Source: Acetobacterium paludosum
GTDB lineage: Bacteria > Bacillota > Clostridia > Eubacteriales > Eubacteriaceae
Length of the DNA stretch: 64,000 bases
NCBI RefSeq assembly: GCF_008086595.1
Contig: NZ_RXYA01000010.1
Coordinates: forward strand, 62,001 to 126,000
Direction of reading: 5' to 3'
Positions 43,199 to 53,562 of the stretch are shown piece by piece. The position numbers and the translations under genes are program-made. The notes beneath the pieces are model-generated. The model saw nothing but the letters and a program-made list of their open reading frames with translations, searched no databases and was not told where the DNA came from. The stretch's first letter is position 1; the number at the start of each line of letters is the position of its first letter.

Positions 43199-44599
43199 AT
43201 GGATTATAAAAAAGTTACAGCAGCGGATATCACTTTTTTAAAGGAACTGATTCCGGCTGAACGCATTTTTGTGGGCACCGAAATTGGTGAAGATTTCAGC
43301 CATGATGAATTGGCAACCATTCATTCTTATCCAGAAGTTTTGATTAAGGTAAAATCGACAGAAGAGATTTCAAAAATCATGAAATTCTCCTATGATCATA
43401 ATATTCCGGTGGTCGTGCGAGGCTCCGGTACCGGCCTGGTTGGCGCTTGCGTTCCGTTATTCGGCGGAATCATGCTGGAAACCACCCTGATGAACAATAT
43501 TCTTGAGCTGGATACGGAAAACCTGACGGTAACGGTCGAACCAGGGGTACTCCTGATGGAACTGTCAAAATTTGTGGAAGAAAGTGATCTTTTCTATCCC
43601 CCGGATCCCGGCGAAAAATCGGCGACGATTGCCGGAAATATCAGTACGAATGCCGGCGGGATGCGGGCCGTAAAATATGGGGTCACCCGGGACTATGTCC
43701 GCGGGCTGACGGTGGTACTTTCCAACGGCGAAATTATTGAGCTGGGTGGAAAAATTGTTAAGAACAGCTCGGGCTACAGCTTGAAAGATTTGGTTATTGG
43801 TTCAGAAGGAACGCTTTGTGTCATTACCGAAGCCATTTTAAAGCTTTTGCCGCTACCTAAAAAGACCCTGAGCTTATTGATTCCCTTTGACAATATTGGG
43901 GCCGCTGCCGGAATTGTGCCAAAGATCATCAAATCTAAAGCGATTCCTACAGCGATTGAATTTATGGAACGGCAAACCATTCTATTCGCTGAAGAATTCC
44001 TGGGCAAAAAATTCCCGGATTCCAGCAGCAACGCCTATATCCTGCTAACTTTTGATGGCAATACTAAAGAACAGGTAGAAGCCGAATATGAAGTGGTGGC
44101 TAATCTCTGCTTGGCAGAAGGTGCCAAGGATGTCTTTATTGTCGATACCGATGAACGGAAAGATTCCGTTTGGTCGGCCCGGGGCGCTTTTTTAGAAGCA
44201 ATCAAGGCGTCCACTACTGAAATGGATGAATGTGATGTGGTGGTGCCAAGAAATCGAATCGCTGAATTCATTGAATTCACCCATGACTTAGCAAAAGAAA
44301 TGGATCTGCGGATTCCGAGTTTTGGACATGCCGGAGATGGAAATCTTCATATCTATGTATGTCGGGACAAACTGGGCCAGGAAGAATGGAATGCAAAACT
44401 TGACGAAGCGATGGGTCGTATGTATACAAAAGCACTCACCTTCCATGGCTTGGTTTCAGGAGAACACGGCATCGGCTATGCTAAACGGCAGTATCTTCTA
44501 AATGACTTTGGAACTGAACATCTGGCTTTAATGGCCGGAATCAAACAAACCTTTGATCCCAAAAACCTACTTAATCCTAAAAAAGTATGTCAGATGTAG
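43199..44599 (+). CDS. lctD: FAD-linked lactate dehydrogenase
   Basis: A 466-residue GlcD/D-LDH-type flavoprotein. The FAD-binding PCMH domain has [34 protein letters not shown] (about residues 139-156) and [14 protein letters not shown]; the C-terminal FAD-oxidase domain has [16 protein letters not shown] and [16 protein letters not shown]. It oxidises lactate to pyruvate and passes electrons to LctBC. Sequence alone does not tell D- from L-lactate, but the racemase at the end of the operon suggests only one isomer is used. Confidence 0.92.
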   Translation: MDYKKVTAADITFLKELIPAERIFVGTEIGEDFSHDELATIHSYPEVLIKVKSTEEISKIMKFSYDHNIPVVVRGSGTGLVGACVPLFGGIMLETTLMNNILELDTENLTVTVEPGVLLMELSKFVEESDLFYPPDPGEKSATIAGNISTNAGGMRAVKYGVTRDYVRGLTVVLSNGEIIELGGKIVKNSSGYSLKDLVIGSEGTLCVITEAILKLLPLPKKTLSLLIPFDNIGAAAGIVPKIIKSKAIPTAIEFMERQTILFAEEFLGKKFPDSSSNAYILLTFDGNTKEQVEAEYEVVANLCLAEGAKDVFIVDTDERKDSVWSARGAFLEAIKASTTEMDECDVVVPRNRIAEFIEFTHDLAKEMDLRIPSFGHAGDGNLHIYVCRDKLGQEEWNAKLDEAMGRMYTKALTFHGLVSGEHGIGYAKRQYLLNDFGTEHLALMAGIKQTFDPKNLLNPKKVCQM

Positions 44600-44606
44600 G
44601 TGGAGT

Positions 44607-46148
44607 ATGAATGATATTGTACTTTTCTTAATCGCATTAATTCCGGTATTATGGCTGATTGTTTCTCTGGGGATCTTAAAGATCCCCGGACACAAAGCCT
44701 GTCCCATTGCCTTGGTCATTACCATTATCTTAAGTTTGCTGGTATGGAAAATGCCGGTGGTGGATAGTCTTACCGCGGCGTTGGAAGGCGGAGCGATGGC
44801 CATCTGGCCGATCATGCTGATCATTGTCGCAGCTGTTTTCACTTATAATCTGGTCACGCATACCGGAGGAATGGAAACGATTAAAAAGATGATGACCACG
44901 GTTTCCACGGATCAACGGATATTGGTATTGATTATTGCCTGGGGCTTTGGCGGATTTTTAGAAGCCATTGCCGGGTTTGGAACAGCGGTAGCCATTCCCG
45001 CCAGCATTCTGGCAGCACTTGGGTTTAATCCGGTGTTTGCCGCTATTATTTGTTTAATTGCCAACACGACCCCAACCGCTTTTGGGGCGATCGGTTTACC
45101 GGTGAGTACCCTGGCACAGGTTACCGGACTTAATGTAAACGATCTATCCTTCACCATTGCGATTCAACTTTTTATTATGATTGTCGTGGTGCCGTTTATT
45201 CTGGTTATGTTCACGGGCAAAGGAATTAAAGGACTTAAAGGTGTTTTCTGGATCACCCTTTTTGCCGGAATTTCCTTTGCATTGCCGCAAATATTTGTGG
45301 CAAAGTTTTTAGGGGCCGAGTTACCGGCAATTGTAGGATCCGTCTTATGCATGGCGGTAACCATATTCATTGCCAAGGTCTTTTATAAAGATACTGCCTC
45401 AAAGGATCAGGAGAAAATTGATCTAAAAACGGCGGTGATGGCATGGCTGCCATTCATATTGGTGTTTATGATTATTATTCTTTGTTCCTCATTATTTCCA
45501 GCAATTAATGGCGCTTTGTCTCAGGTTAAAACATCGGTACAGATCTATACCGGCCCTCACGGAAAGCCTTTTACATTCCTTTGGCTGGCAACTCCCGGGA
45601 CACTGATCATTTTTGCCACTTACCTGGCGGGTCTGATCCAGGGCGTGAAATTTGGGGTAATCAGTAAAATTCTCGGAAACACCATTAAGCAGATGCTTAA
45701 ATCAGCGATAACCATTATCTCCATTGTCGCAGTAGCCAAAGTAATGGGTTATAGCGGCATGATTGGTATCATTGCAACCATTTTAGTTTTACTAACGGGA
45801 AGTTACTATCCGCTGATTTCGCCGTTTATCGGAGCGATGGGGACTTTTGTAACCGGCAGTGATACGTCAGCCAACGTTCTTTTTGGTGGCCTTCAGGTGG
45901 AGGCGGCCAAGGCTATCGGGATTAGTCCCTATTGGCTGGCAGCAGCCAATACAGCCGGTGCCACGGCCGGAAAGATGATCTCGCCCCAAAGCATTGCTGT
46001 GGCAACAGCGGCGACTGGAATTATTGGCAGCGAGGGAAAAATATTACAGACCACACTTAAAGTTTGTCTGGCTTATGTTGTTGTGATTGGGTTGGTTGTG
46101 TATTTTGGAGCACCGCTCATCGAAGGCCTTTTGAGTACCTTCCGTTAG
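44607..46148 (+). CDS. lctE: L-lactate permease family transporter
   Basis: A 513-residue membrane protein of the LctP/LldP family with about 12 or more hydrophobic segments. It shows GFLEAIAGFGTAVAIPASILA (about 110-130), a glycine-rich signature of this family, and FGAIGLPVSTLAQVTG. ATG 44607 follows GTAGGTGGAG; the upstream frame overlaps lctD. It imports lactate for LctBCD. Confidence 0.93.
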   Translation: MNDIVLFLIALIPVLWLIVSLGILKIPGHKACPIALVITIILSLLVWKMPVVDSLTAALEGGAMAIWPIMLIIVAAVFTYNLVTHTGGMETIKKMMTTVSTDQRILVLIIAWGFGGFLEAIAGFGTAVAIPASILAALGFNPVFAAIICLIANTTPTAFGAIGLPVSTLAQVTGLNVNDLSFTIAIQLFIMIVVVPFILVMFTGKGIKGLKGVFWITLFAGISFALPQIFVAKFLGAELPAIVGSVLCMAVTIFIAKVFYKDTASKDQEKIDLKTAVMAWLPFILVFMIIILCSSLFPAINGALSQVKTSVQIYTGPHGKPFTFLWLATPGTLIIFATYLAGLIQGVKFGVISKILGNTIKQMLKSAITIISIVAVAKVMGYSGMIGIIATILVLLTGSYYPLISPFIGAMGTFVTGSDTSANVLFGGLQVEAAKAIGISPYWLAAANTAGATAGKMISPQSIAVATAATGIIGSEGKILQTTLKVCLAYVVVIGLVVYFGAPLIEGLLSTFR

Positions 46149-46186
46149 AATTTTAATTAAAAAAAATATAAATTGTTTCAATCAAA

Positions 46187-46230
46187 TAAAGGGCATTAGG
46201 GGAGAACGCTTTCCTCTGATGCCTTTCTTT
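46187..46230 (+). terminator. Hairpin with T-run between lctE and lctF
   Basis: AAAGGGCATTAGGGGA pairs with TCCTCTGATGCCTTT (one bulge and a G-T), followed by CTTTT. It lies inside the operon, so it may partly terminate and lower racemase expression. Confidence 0.65.
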
Positions 46231-46249
46231 TAAAAGAAAGAAGGAAAAA

Positions 46250-47524
46250 ATGATGAAAATAAGTTTGCCTTATGGAAAAGAAAAGCTGACTGCAGATTTA
46301 GATGAGTCCATCTTAAATGGTGTCCTGGTATCACAAATTGAGAATTATGATCCTCAAAAATCACAAATTGACATCGTCAAAGAAGCGTTGTTAAATCCGG
46401 TCGATTCCCCAGGACTCAGAGAACTAGCCAAAGGAAAGAAGAAAGTCGTGATTATTGCCAGTGATCATACCCGACCAGTCCCCAGCAAGATCATTATGCC
46501 ATTGATGCTGGCGGAAATTCGCGCGGGCAATCCCAATGCCGAAATTACCATCCTCATTGCCACCGGCTTTCATCGATTAACTACCAAAGAAGAAATGATT
46601 CAGAAATTTGGAGAGGCAATTGTTGAAAAAGAAAAAATTGTGGTTCATGATTCTGGCGATGCCGACAGCCTTGTAAAGATTGGGATTTTACCTTCAGGGG
46701 GCGAGCTGATTATTAATCAGTTAGCCGAAGAGGCTGATTTGCTTGTTTCGGAAGGCTTCATTGAACCGCATTTTTTTGCCGGGTTTTCCGGAGGCAGAAA
46801 AAGTGTGCTGCCGGGAATCGCCAGCCGGGTCACCGTTTTGGCCAATCACTGCGGCGAATTTATCGCCCATCCCAAGGCCCGAACAGGATGCATTGAGGGA
46901 AACCCGCTCCATATCGACATGCTTTATGCCGCAAGAGCCGCAAAGCTGGCTTTTGTCGTTAATGTGGTCATTAATTCTGAAAAAGAAGTGATCCATGCGG
47001 TGGCCGGTGATTGTGGCAGCGCCCATGCAAAGGGGTGTGAGTTTTTAAAAAGTCTCTGCAGAGTTAAGGCAATCCCCAGCGATATTGTTATCACCTCCAA
47101 CGGCGGGTATCCTCTGGACCAAAACATCTACCAGGCCGTTAAAGGGATGACGGCAGCGGAAGCCGCCGTGAAGCCGGGGGGCGTTATTATTATGGTAGCA
47201 AAGTCAAATGATGGCCATGGGGGAGATTCTTTTTTTAATACCTTTAAAGATGAGAAAAATATTGAGGCAATGTCAGAGCGTTTTGAAAAAACACCAAGAA
47301 ATGAAACCATTCCCGATCAGTGGGAAGCTCAGATTCTGGCACGAATTCTGTTAAAAGCGAAAGTCATCTATATTTCTGCGGCACCGGAAGCAATGATCCG
47401 CGAGTTTCAGATGACACCGGCAAAAGATTTAGCAGAAGCATTGTCAATCGCCCGAGAATACCTGAACAATGACCAGGCAAGAATAACGCTTATTCCGGAT
47501 GGGGTAGCGGTGATTGTTGAATAA
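46250..47524 (+). CDS. lctF: Lactate racemase (LarA family)
   Basis: A 424-residue LarA-type racemase. It has SDHTRPVPSKIIMP (about residues 73-86), IATGFHRLTTKEEM with a catalytic-type His, VSEGFIEPHFFAGFSGGRKSVLPGI (about 166-190) including the His and Lys region, and ITSNGGYPLDQNIYQAVKGM. LarA needs a nickel-pincer nucleotide cofactor made by LarB, LarC and LarE, none of which is seen here. It lets the cell use both lactate isomers. Start ATG 46250 or 46253 after GAAGGA. Confidence 0.9.
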   Translation: MMKISLPYGKEKLTADLDESILNGVLVSQIENYDPQKSQIDIVKEALLNPVDSPGLRELAKGKKKVVIIASDHTRPVPSKIIMPLMLAEIRAGNPNAEITILIATGFHRLTTKEEMIQKFGEAIVEKEKIVVHDSGDADSLVKIGILPSGGELIINQLAEEADLLVSEGFIEPHFFAGFSGGRKSVLPGIASRVTVLANHCGEFIAHPKARTGCIEGNPLHIDMLYAARAAKLAFVVNVVINSEKEVIHAVAGDCGSAHAKGCEFLKSLCRVKAIPSDIVITSNGGYPLDQNIYQAVKGMTAAEAAVKPGGVIIMVAKSNDGHGGDSFFNTFKDEKNIEAMSERFEKTPRNETIPDQWEAQILARILLKAKVIYISAAPEAMIREFQMTPAKDLAEALSIAREYLNNDQARITLIPDGVAVIVE

Positions 47525-47611
47525 AGAGAAATTAAAGTGTAGTTATATTATGAGGGTTTCAGATAGCGGATATAACTGAGATTGAAAATGAAATAGAAAG
47601 AGCATATCGTC

Positions 47612-47672
47612 AAGAGGTGCTTTGGTCTAATAGAGAACATACTATTGGGTCAAAGGACCTCTTTGATTTTTT
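47612..47672 (+). terminator. Terminator of the lct operon
   Basis: AAGAGGT (47612-47618) pairs with ACCTCTT (47657-47663) and CTTTG with CAAAG within; a T-run follows. The remaining gap up to the cas3 start (48021) is AT-rich; apart from a likely cas promoter region and the AAGGTGAT site at 48011, nothing is recognised there. Confidence 0.75.
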
Positions 47673-48021
47673 ATGATGATAAGTTATAAAGGATCTTGAA
47701 TGGAAAATAATTATTCAGTGCTGAAAAAATTTACACTTCATTCATAAGTATTTATAGCTTCCTAGATAAAAAAAACAAAAAAATAGTTCGCTTGTACCAA
47801 AAATGGGAGGATGCTTCTGTTAATATGAATTTATACATGAGAGAGGAGAAATTAAAATAGTGAAACTTTATCATATTTATTTGAGAATTAAAGGAGTATA
47901 ATAGCGTTATATACAACAAAGATACTGAATTTAGTTGAATAAGAATCTTGTAAGGCATATGCATACAAAAAAAGAAAACGATTGTAAAAGTCGATGATCT
48001 TTATTAAAAGAAGGTGATAAT

Positions 48022-50226
48022 TTGAAATACTTAGGTCATACAAAAGATGGTAAGTGTTTTACAGGAGAGGAGAATTCGCAAGAATTAATAACTCATCTCA
48101 AAAATGTGTCAAATTATGCTGAAAAGTTCGCAATGAGTTTTGATGCTGGTGAAATGGGTGCATTATTAGGATTGGTTCATGATCTTGGCAAATATCAAAT
48201 AAATTTTCAGGATCGAATCAGAGGAAGAAGTAAAGTAAAAGTAGATCATGCCACATTAGGTGCAAAAGTACTAGCTGAAAGCTGGAAAGAAATGGGCTGG
48301 CTTCATGGAATGGTGGTTGCTGGTCATCATACCGGTCTTAAAGATAGTGGATGTGGGTCAAATATGGGAGATAATACATATTCTTCAAGAATTAATAATT
48401 ATCAGGGCCAAGATACAGAATATAGTAATGAAATAAATATACCCAGTGATTTCAAACCTAAGATGATTAATTGTGATAATGAGACAATGAGTTTTGCCTT
48501 TGCAACCTATTTTAAAATGCTTTTCTCTTGCTTGGTGGATGCTGACTGGACAGACACCGAAGAATATATTACAGATATAAGCAGAGACAGTCTTCCGTAT
48601 ACAATTCAAGAATTAGATAAAAAATTAATTAGTGGTATACCAGCCAATAATGGTTCCTTTATTAATAATATTCGTGCAGAAATACTGAAAGATTGTCAGG
48701 AGGCTTCCCAAAGGGAACAGGGACTATTTACATTGACTGTACCTACTGGCGGTGGCAAAACATTGTCTTCTTTGTCATTTGCATTACAACATGCTTTAAA
48801 ACATAATCTCAAACGGATTATTTATGTCATTCCTTATACCAGCATTATTGAACAAAATGCAGATGTTATTGCTAATATTCTTGGTAAAGAATTTGTTTTA
48901 GAACACCATAGCCAGGTTGATGAAACCAAGGGAATTCTTGGAGAAGATGATATTGAGGAAGATATAAAAAAAAGAATAAAGTGGGCCAGTGAAAATTGGG
49001 ATATACCGATTATTTTAACCACAAATGTTCAGTTTTTCGAATCTTTCTTTTCAAACAAACCTTCAAAAGCAAGAAAACTACATAATATTGCAGAAAGTGT
49101 GGTTATTTTTGACGAAGCACAAATGTTGCCTAGAGAATTGTTATCCCCATCCATGTATGCCATTTCTGAGTTAGTCACAAATTATAAAGTAACAGCGATT
49201 TTGTGCAGTGCAACTCAACCGGCAATCAGTCAATATAAATATGAAAAATTAAAAATTTCAGAAATCATAGGCAATCCAGGAGAACTTGCAAAGAAATTAA
49301 AGCGTGTGGAATATGAAGTGATTGGTAAAAAGAGTGATGAAGATATTTTGGAAATGTTTGCTGAGAATAGAAAAACACTCTGTATTGTAAACTCCCGTAA
49401 ACATGCTTACGCACTTTACAAGTTAGTATCCGAGGATGAACGTTTTAAGAATATTTATCACCTCAGTACCTTGATGCACTGTACAAATCGGCGTGAAGTG
49501 CTAAAAAAAGTCAAAGAAAGACTGGAAAAAAATGATGATGTTATTTTAATTGCGACATCATTGGTGGAAGCAGGAGTAGACATCGACTTTCCTGTTGTGA
49601 TGAGAAGTATTGCTGGGATAGATAATATTATACAGGCAGGAGGGCGAGCCAATCGGGAAGGAAAATTGAAAAAGGGGCGGGTTTTAGTATTTGAACCGAC
49701 AAGTGATGCCGGAAAGATACCAAAAGTCATCCAAAGCATGGCCAGTCTTACAAAAGAGGTGATCGCAGTATTAGGCGAAGAGGCTTTTGAAATGAAAGGG
49801 GTAACAATGTATTTTGAAAATTTATATCATGCATCAAGTTCTGATAATATTTTAGATTCAAAAAATATTTTAGATGAATTCGAAATTAAAGGAAACAGTT
49901 ATAGATTTAATTTTGAAACAGTAGCAAAAAAATACAAAATCATTGAAGATAATACAGAAAATATTATTATCAACCTTTCAAAGGAATCAAAGGAATTAAC
50001 TGAAGAATTACGACAGCATATATTTAAAAGGGTTAGCACTAGAAAACTGCAACAGTATTCGGTTTCTATTTATAAAAATGAATATCAAAAATTATTAGAA
50101 GAAAATGCACTAGAAGTATTAGATAGTGGTTTTAATATACTCAATAATAATCAGTACTACAAAGGTGAAACAGGGTTAGATATATTCACAGATAATAATA
50201 AAAATGCAGAATGCAGTATAATTTAG
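48022..50226 (+). CDS. cas3: CRISPR-associated nuclease/helicase Cas3 (type I-C)
   Basis: A 734-residue fusion of HD nuclease and SF2 helicase. HD motifs are LVHDLGKYQINFQDR (about 53-67), DHATLGAK and GHHTGLKD. Helicase motifs are TVPTGGGKTLSSL (Walker A, about 240-252), VIFDEAQMLP (DEAH-like box) and the C-terminal QAGGRANREG (motif VI). It unwinds and cuts DNA bound by Cascade. It starts with TTG 48022 after AAGGTGAT. It opens a complete type I-C cas operon. Confidence 0.95.
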   Translation: MKYLGHTKDGKCFTGEENSQELITHLKNVSNYAEKFAMSFDAGEMGALLGLVHDLGKYQINFQDRIRGRSKVKVDHATLGAKVLAESWKEMGWLHGMVVAGHHTGLKDSGCGSNMGDNTYSSRINNYQGQDTEYSNEINIPSDFKPKMINCDNETMSFAFATYFKMLFSCLVDADWTDTEEYITDISRDSLPYTIQELDKKLISGIPANNGSFINNIRAEILKDCQEASQREQGLFTLTVPTGGGKTLSSLSFALQHALKHNLKRIIYVIPYTSIIEQNADVIANILGKEFVLEHHSQVDETKGILGEDDIEEDIKKRIKWASENWDIPIILTTNVQFFESFFSNKPSKARKLHNIAESVVIFDEAQMLPRELLSPSMYAISELVTNYKVTAILCSATQPAISQYKYEKLKISEIIGNPGELAKKLKRVEYEVIGKKSDEDILEMFAENRKTLCIVNSRKHAYALYKLVSEDERFKNIYHLSTLMHCTNRREVLKKVKERLEKNDDVILIATSLVEAGVDIDFPVVMRSIAGIDNIIQAGGRANREGKLKKGRVLVFEPTSDAGKIPKVIQSMASLTKEVIAVLGEEAFEMKGVTMYFENLYHASSSDNILDSKNILDEFEIKGNSYRFNFETVAKKYKIIEDNTENIIINLSKESKELTEELRQHIFKRVSTRKLQQYSVSIYKNEYQKLLEENALEVLDSGFNILNNNQYYKGETGLDIFTDNNKNAECSII

Positions 50227-50237
50227 GAGGATTAAGT

Positions 50238-50921
50238 ATGGGTTATGGTGTGAAAATTCGGGTTTGGGGCGATTATGCATGTTTTACACGTCCAGAAATG
50301 AAAGTGGAAAGGGTGAGTTATGACATGATGACTCCTTCAGCTGCCAGGGGCATTATTGAAGCAATTTATTGGAAACCGGCGATAAAATGGACTATTGATA
50401 AAATTCATGTAATTAACCCAATTAGGTTCACAAATGTTCGAAGAAATGAAGTATCAGAGGTTGCAAAATTAGGAAGCATCAAAAAAGCAATGGATCAATC
50501 AGAACCTTATCACATCATTGCTCCGGAAAATCGACATCAACGAGCAGCTCTTATTCTTAGGGATGTTGAATATGTAATAGAAGCACATTTTGATTTAAAT
50601 AAGGAGAAGGCTGGGGAAACTGACACTGTGGAAAAACACTATAATATTGCGTTAAGGCGATTAAGACAAGGACAGTATTTTCATCATCCTTCATTGGGTA
50701 CCAGGGAATTTGGTGCATCCTTTGAACTGATTGAGGATGAAACGGCTGTACCAAAAAGTAAAATTATCGGAGACGTTGATTTGGGTTATATGCTATATGA
50801 TATGAACTTTACGTTGGATGAGAGTAAAACAAAACAAACCGTTAATCCGAGCTTTTTCAGAGCTAAACTTGAGGATGGAGTGTTAAATTTATCAAAAGTT
50901 AGAAATGAGGTGAAAATTTGA
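50238..50921 (+). CDS. cas5c: Cas5c (Cas5d), crRNA-processing Cascade subunit
   Basis: A 227-residue RAMP protein starting VKIRVWGDYACFTRPEMKVER, the hallmark of type I-C Cas5. In I-C systems, which lack Cas6, Cas5c itself cuts the repeat RNA. GTREFGASFELIED near residue 153 is also typical. ATG 50238 follows TAGGAGG, which overlaps the cas3 stop; longer readings lack a site. Confidence 0.93.
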   Translation: MGYGVKIRVWGDYACFTRPEMKVERVSYDMMTPSAARGIIEAIYWKPAIKWTIDKIHVINPIRFTNVRRNEVSEVAKLGSIKKAMDQSEPYHIIAPENRHQRAALILRDVEYVIEAHFDLNKEKAGETDTVEKHYNIALRRLRQGQYFHHPSLGTREFGASFELIEDETAVPKSKIIGDVDLGYMLYDMNFTLDESKTKQTVNPSFFRAKLEDGVLNLSKVRNEVKI

Positions 50922-52684
50922 TTTTAAACGCATTATGCGACTATTACGACTTGCTAAGTCAACAAAAGGATATAGATATTTGTCCATTTGGTTTTCAAAA
51001 TATACCAGTAAGTTATGCTGCAACATTATCAGAAGAAGGAGAATTATTGGATATAATATCCTTAAAAGAATTAAATAATAATCGATCTCAAAGCTTTAAA
51101 ATGCCAATAAGTATGAAGACTTCAAGCATTTCATCATCACCGGTTTGTGATAATTTTGAATATATTTTTGGTGTTGGTGGTGAGAAGGGTGAAAAAGCAA
51201 TAGAGAAAACGAAATTCGAAAAGGCCAAGAGTTTGCATTTAGAAATGTTTGAAGAAGCAAGCTCTTCTGAAGGAATCGCAATTAGAAAATATTTCGAAAA
51301 TTGGGATATCGATAAGGCTTGGGAAAATGATTATATCCTAAAACATTACTCAGATAAAGGAAAAGCCTTTTCAGGAAATGTGGTTTTTAAGTTTTTGGGG
51401 AGTAAAAAATATTTTCACGAACAGCACGAAATCACTGAAATCTGGAAAAAACAGAATGAAGAAAAATTAAAAGAAGAAGGAATGGAAGTAGCACAGTGTG
51501 CCATTTCTGGTGTAACAGCACCAATTGCACGTTTGCATGACAAGTTTAAAGGTGTAGATGGGGCAAGCACTATGGGAGCATCATTGGTATGTTTTAATAA
51601 GGATGCAGATGAATCATACGGTTTAAAACAATCAAGAAATTCAGCAGTCAGTGAAGAGGTTGCGTTTAAATATTATACTGCTCTTCAATATATGCTTTCA
51701 GACAGAGAACAAAAAATTCAAATTGGTGATGCAACCACTGTTTTCTGGGCAGGAAAAATAGAAAGCGCCTATACCAATATATTTAAAAGTATGATGAACA
51801 ATCCGGAGGCCATTGAAGAGGACATAGTTGCTGAGGATGTAAAAACAAGAGAAAAGATAAAGAGTATTTTGGCAGATGGTTCAAAAGGAATATACAATGA
51901 TACGGAACTCGATTCCAACACGAAGTTCTTCATATTAGGCTTATCACCCAATGCCGGGAGATTATCGGTCCGTTTTTTCTATAGGGATACCTTTGGTAAT
52001 TTTTGTGACAAGATTAAACAGCATTATGATGATATTTCGATTTATGGGGGGGGAAGCGGAAAAGATCATATAAAAATATGGAGTCTTTTAAATGCTACCA
52101 TCAGCTCAAAAAGTAAAGATAAAAAAGTAAACCCACTTTTAGGTGGTGCAGTGGCCCGTTCAATTTTCACAGGAGAACAGTATCCACAAATCTTATTAAA
52201 TCAAACCATCATACGGGTAAAAGCTGAAACACAGATAACCCAGCCAAGGGCTTCAATTATCAAAGGCTATTTAATAAGAAAAAATAGAATTCAAAAAAAG
52301 AAGGAGGAATTAACAATGTATCTTAATGAAAAATCGACAAAACCGGCCTATGTATTAGGAAGAACATTTGCAATTCTTGAAATGATTCAAAAAAATGCAC
52401 TTGGTGACAGTATTAATTCAACAATAAAGGACAAGTATTTTGCTTCAGCCTGCGCCAATCCTTCATTAGTATTTCCCAATTTATTAAAATTGACCCAGCA
52501 CCATTTGGCGAAAATTGAGGGGAATTACTGGGATATAAAGTTGGGAGAATGCTTGAGTCTTATAGAAGGCGATACGTTTCCAAAAATATTAGACATGGAA
52601 AATCAAGGGCGTTTTATTTTAGGTTATTATCAGCAAAATCAAAAAAATTATGAAAAAAGAGAAGTGAAAGTAGAGGCTTTATAA
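50918..52684 (+). CDS. cas8c: Cas8c (Csd1), large Cascade subunit
   Basis: A 588-residue type I-C Cas8, which recognises PAM and recruits Cas3. It matches the family by CAISGVTAPIARLHDKFKGV (about residues 194-213), SYGLKQSRNSAVSEEVAFKYYTAL, FWAGK, ILGLSPNAGRLSVRFFYRD and AYVLGRTFAILEMIQK near the end. The start is TTG 50918 overlapping the cas5c stop by four bases, after GAGGTG. Confidence 0.93.
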   Translation: MILNALCDYYDLLSQQKDIDICPFGFQNIPVSYAATLSEEGELLDIISLKELNNNRSQSFKMPISMKTSSISSSPVCDNFEYIFGVGGEKGEKAIEKTKFEKAKSLHLEMFEEASSSEGIAIRKYFENWDIDKAWENDYILKHYSDKGKAFSGNVVFKFLGSKKYFHEQHEITEIWKKQNEEKLKEEGMEVAQCAISGVTAPIARLHDKFKGVDGASTMGASLVCFNKDADESYGLKQSRNSAVSEEVAFKYYTALQYMLSDREQKIQIGDATTVFWAGKIESAYTNIFKSMMNNPEAIEEDIVAEDVKTREKIKSILADGSKGIYNDTELDSNTKFFILGLSPNAGRLSVRFFYRDTFGNFCDKIKQHYDDISIYGGGSGKDHIKIWSLLNATISSKSKDKKVNPLLGGAVARSIFTGEQYPQILLNQTIIRVKAETQITQPRASIIKGYLIRKNRIQKKKEELTMYLNEKSTKPAYVLGRTFAILEMIQKNALGDSINSTIKDKYFASACANPSLVFPNLLKLTQHHLAKIEGNYWDIKLGECLSLIEGDTFPKILDMENQGRFILGYYQQNQKNYEKREVKVEAL

Positions 52685-53562
52685 TGGAAGATACCATGAA
52701 ATTTGAAAATGCAATTAAAAACAGATATGAATTTGTGGTTTTATTTGATGTAGAGAATGGAAATCCAAACGGCGATCCTGATGCAGGAAATATGCCTAGG
52801 GTTGATGCTGAAACCGGTCATGGTCTTGTTACGGATGTTTGTATAAAAAGAAAAATCAGAAATTATATAGAGTTAGTAAAGAATGATACACCAGGTTATA
52901 AAATATTCATAAAAGAAATACTTAATGATAAATTAGAAAATGCTTACGTAGAAAAGGGACTAACAAAAGAAAAAAAAGGTGACAAGGATAAAATAGCAAT
53001 AGCACAAGGTTTTATGTGCGAAAATTATTTTGACGTAAGAACTTTTGGTGCAGTTATGAGTACTGGTGATTATCCTTGTGGTGTTGTGCGGGGGCCGGTT
53101 CAAATTAATTTTGCAAAGAGTATTGATCCGATTGCCACTCAGGAAATAACTATCACACGAATGGCTATAACAAATCAAAAAGATGCAAGTAAAGGGACCA
53201 CTGAGATGGGCAAGAAAAGCTTTGTACCCTATGGTTTGTATAAAGCAGAAGGTTTTGTTTCTGCAGCATTGGCTCAGAATGTTACTGGTTTTACAAATAT
53301 AGATATTGAATTATTGTGGGAAGCAATTATTAATATGTTCGAAAACGATCATTCAGCGGCAAGAGGAAAGATGGTAGTACGTAAACTGATTGTTTTTAAA
53401 CACGAAAGCTTTCTGGGAAATGCACCATCCCATACTTTGTTGGAAAGAGTACAAGTAAAACGAATTAATCAAGATATTCCAACAAGAAAATATACGGATT
53501 ATGAAGTGAAAATTGATAAAAGTAATATGCCGAATGGTGTAACAGTGGATGAAAAAATTTGA
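52684..53562 (+). CDS. cas7c: Cas7c (Csd2), Cascade backbone subunit
   Basis: A 292-residue Cas7 that polymerises along crRNA. The motif VLFDVENGNPNGDPDAGNMP (about residues 19-38) is diagnostic of Csd2, and CENYFDVRTFGAVM with DHSAARGKMVVRKLIVFKHES are also characteristic. It overlaps cas8c by one base and cas4 by 14, so translation is coupled. Confidence 0.95.
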   Translation: MEDTMKFENAIKNRYEFVVLFDVENGNPNGDPDAGNMPRVDAETGHGLVTDVCIKRKIRNYIELVKNDTPGYKIFIKEILNDKLENAYVEKGLTKEKKGDKDKIAIAQGFMCENYFDVRTFGAVMSTGDYPCGVVRGPVQINFAKSIDPIATQEITITRMAITNQKDASKGTTEMGKKSFVPYGLYKAEGFVSAALAQNVTGFTNIDIELLWEAIINMFENDHSAARGKMVVRKLIVFKHESFLGNAPSHTLLERVQVKRINQDIPTRKYTDYEVKIDKSNMPNGVTVDEKI

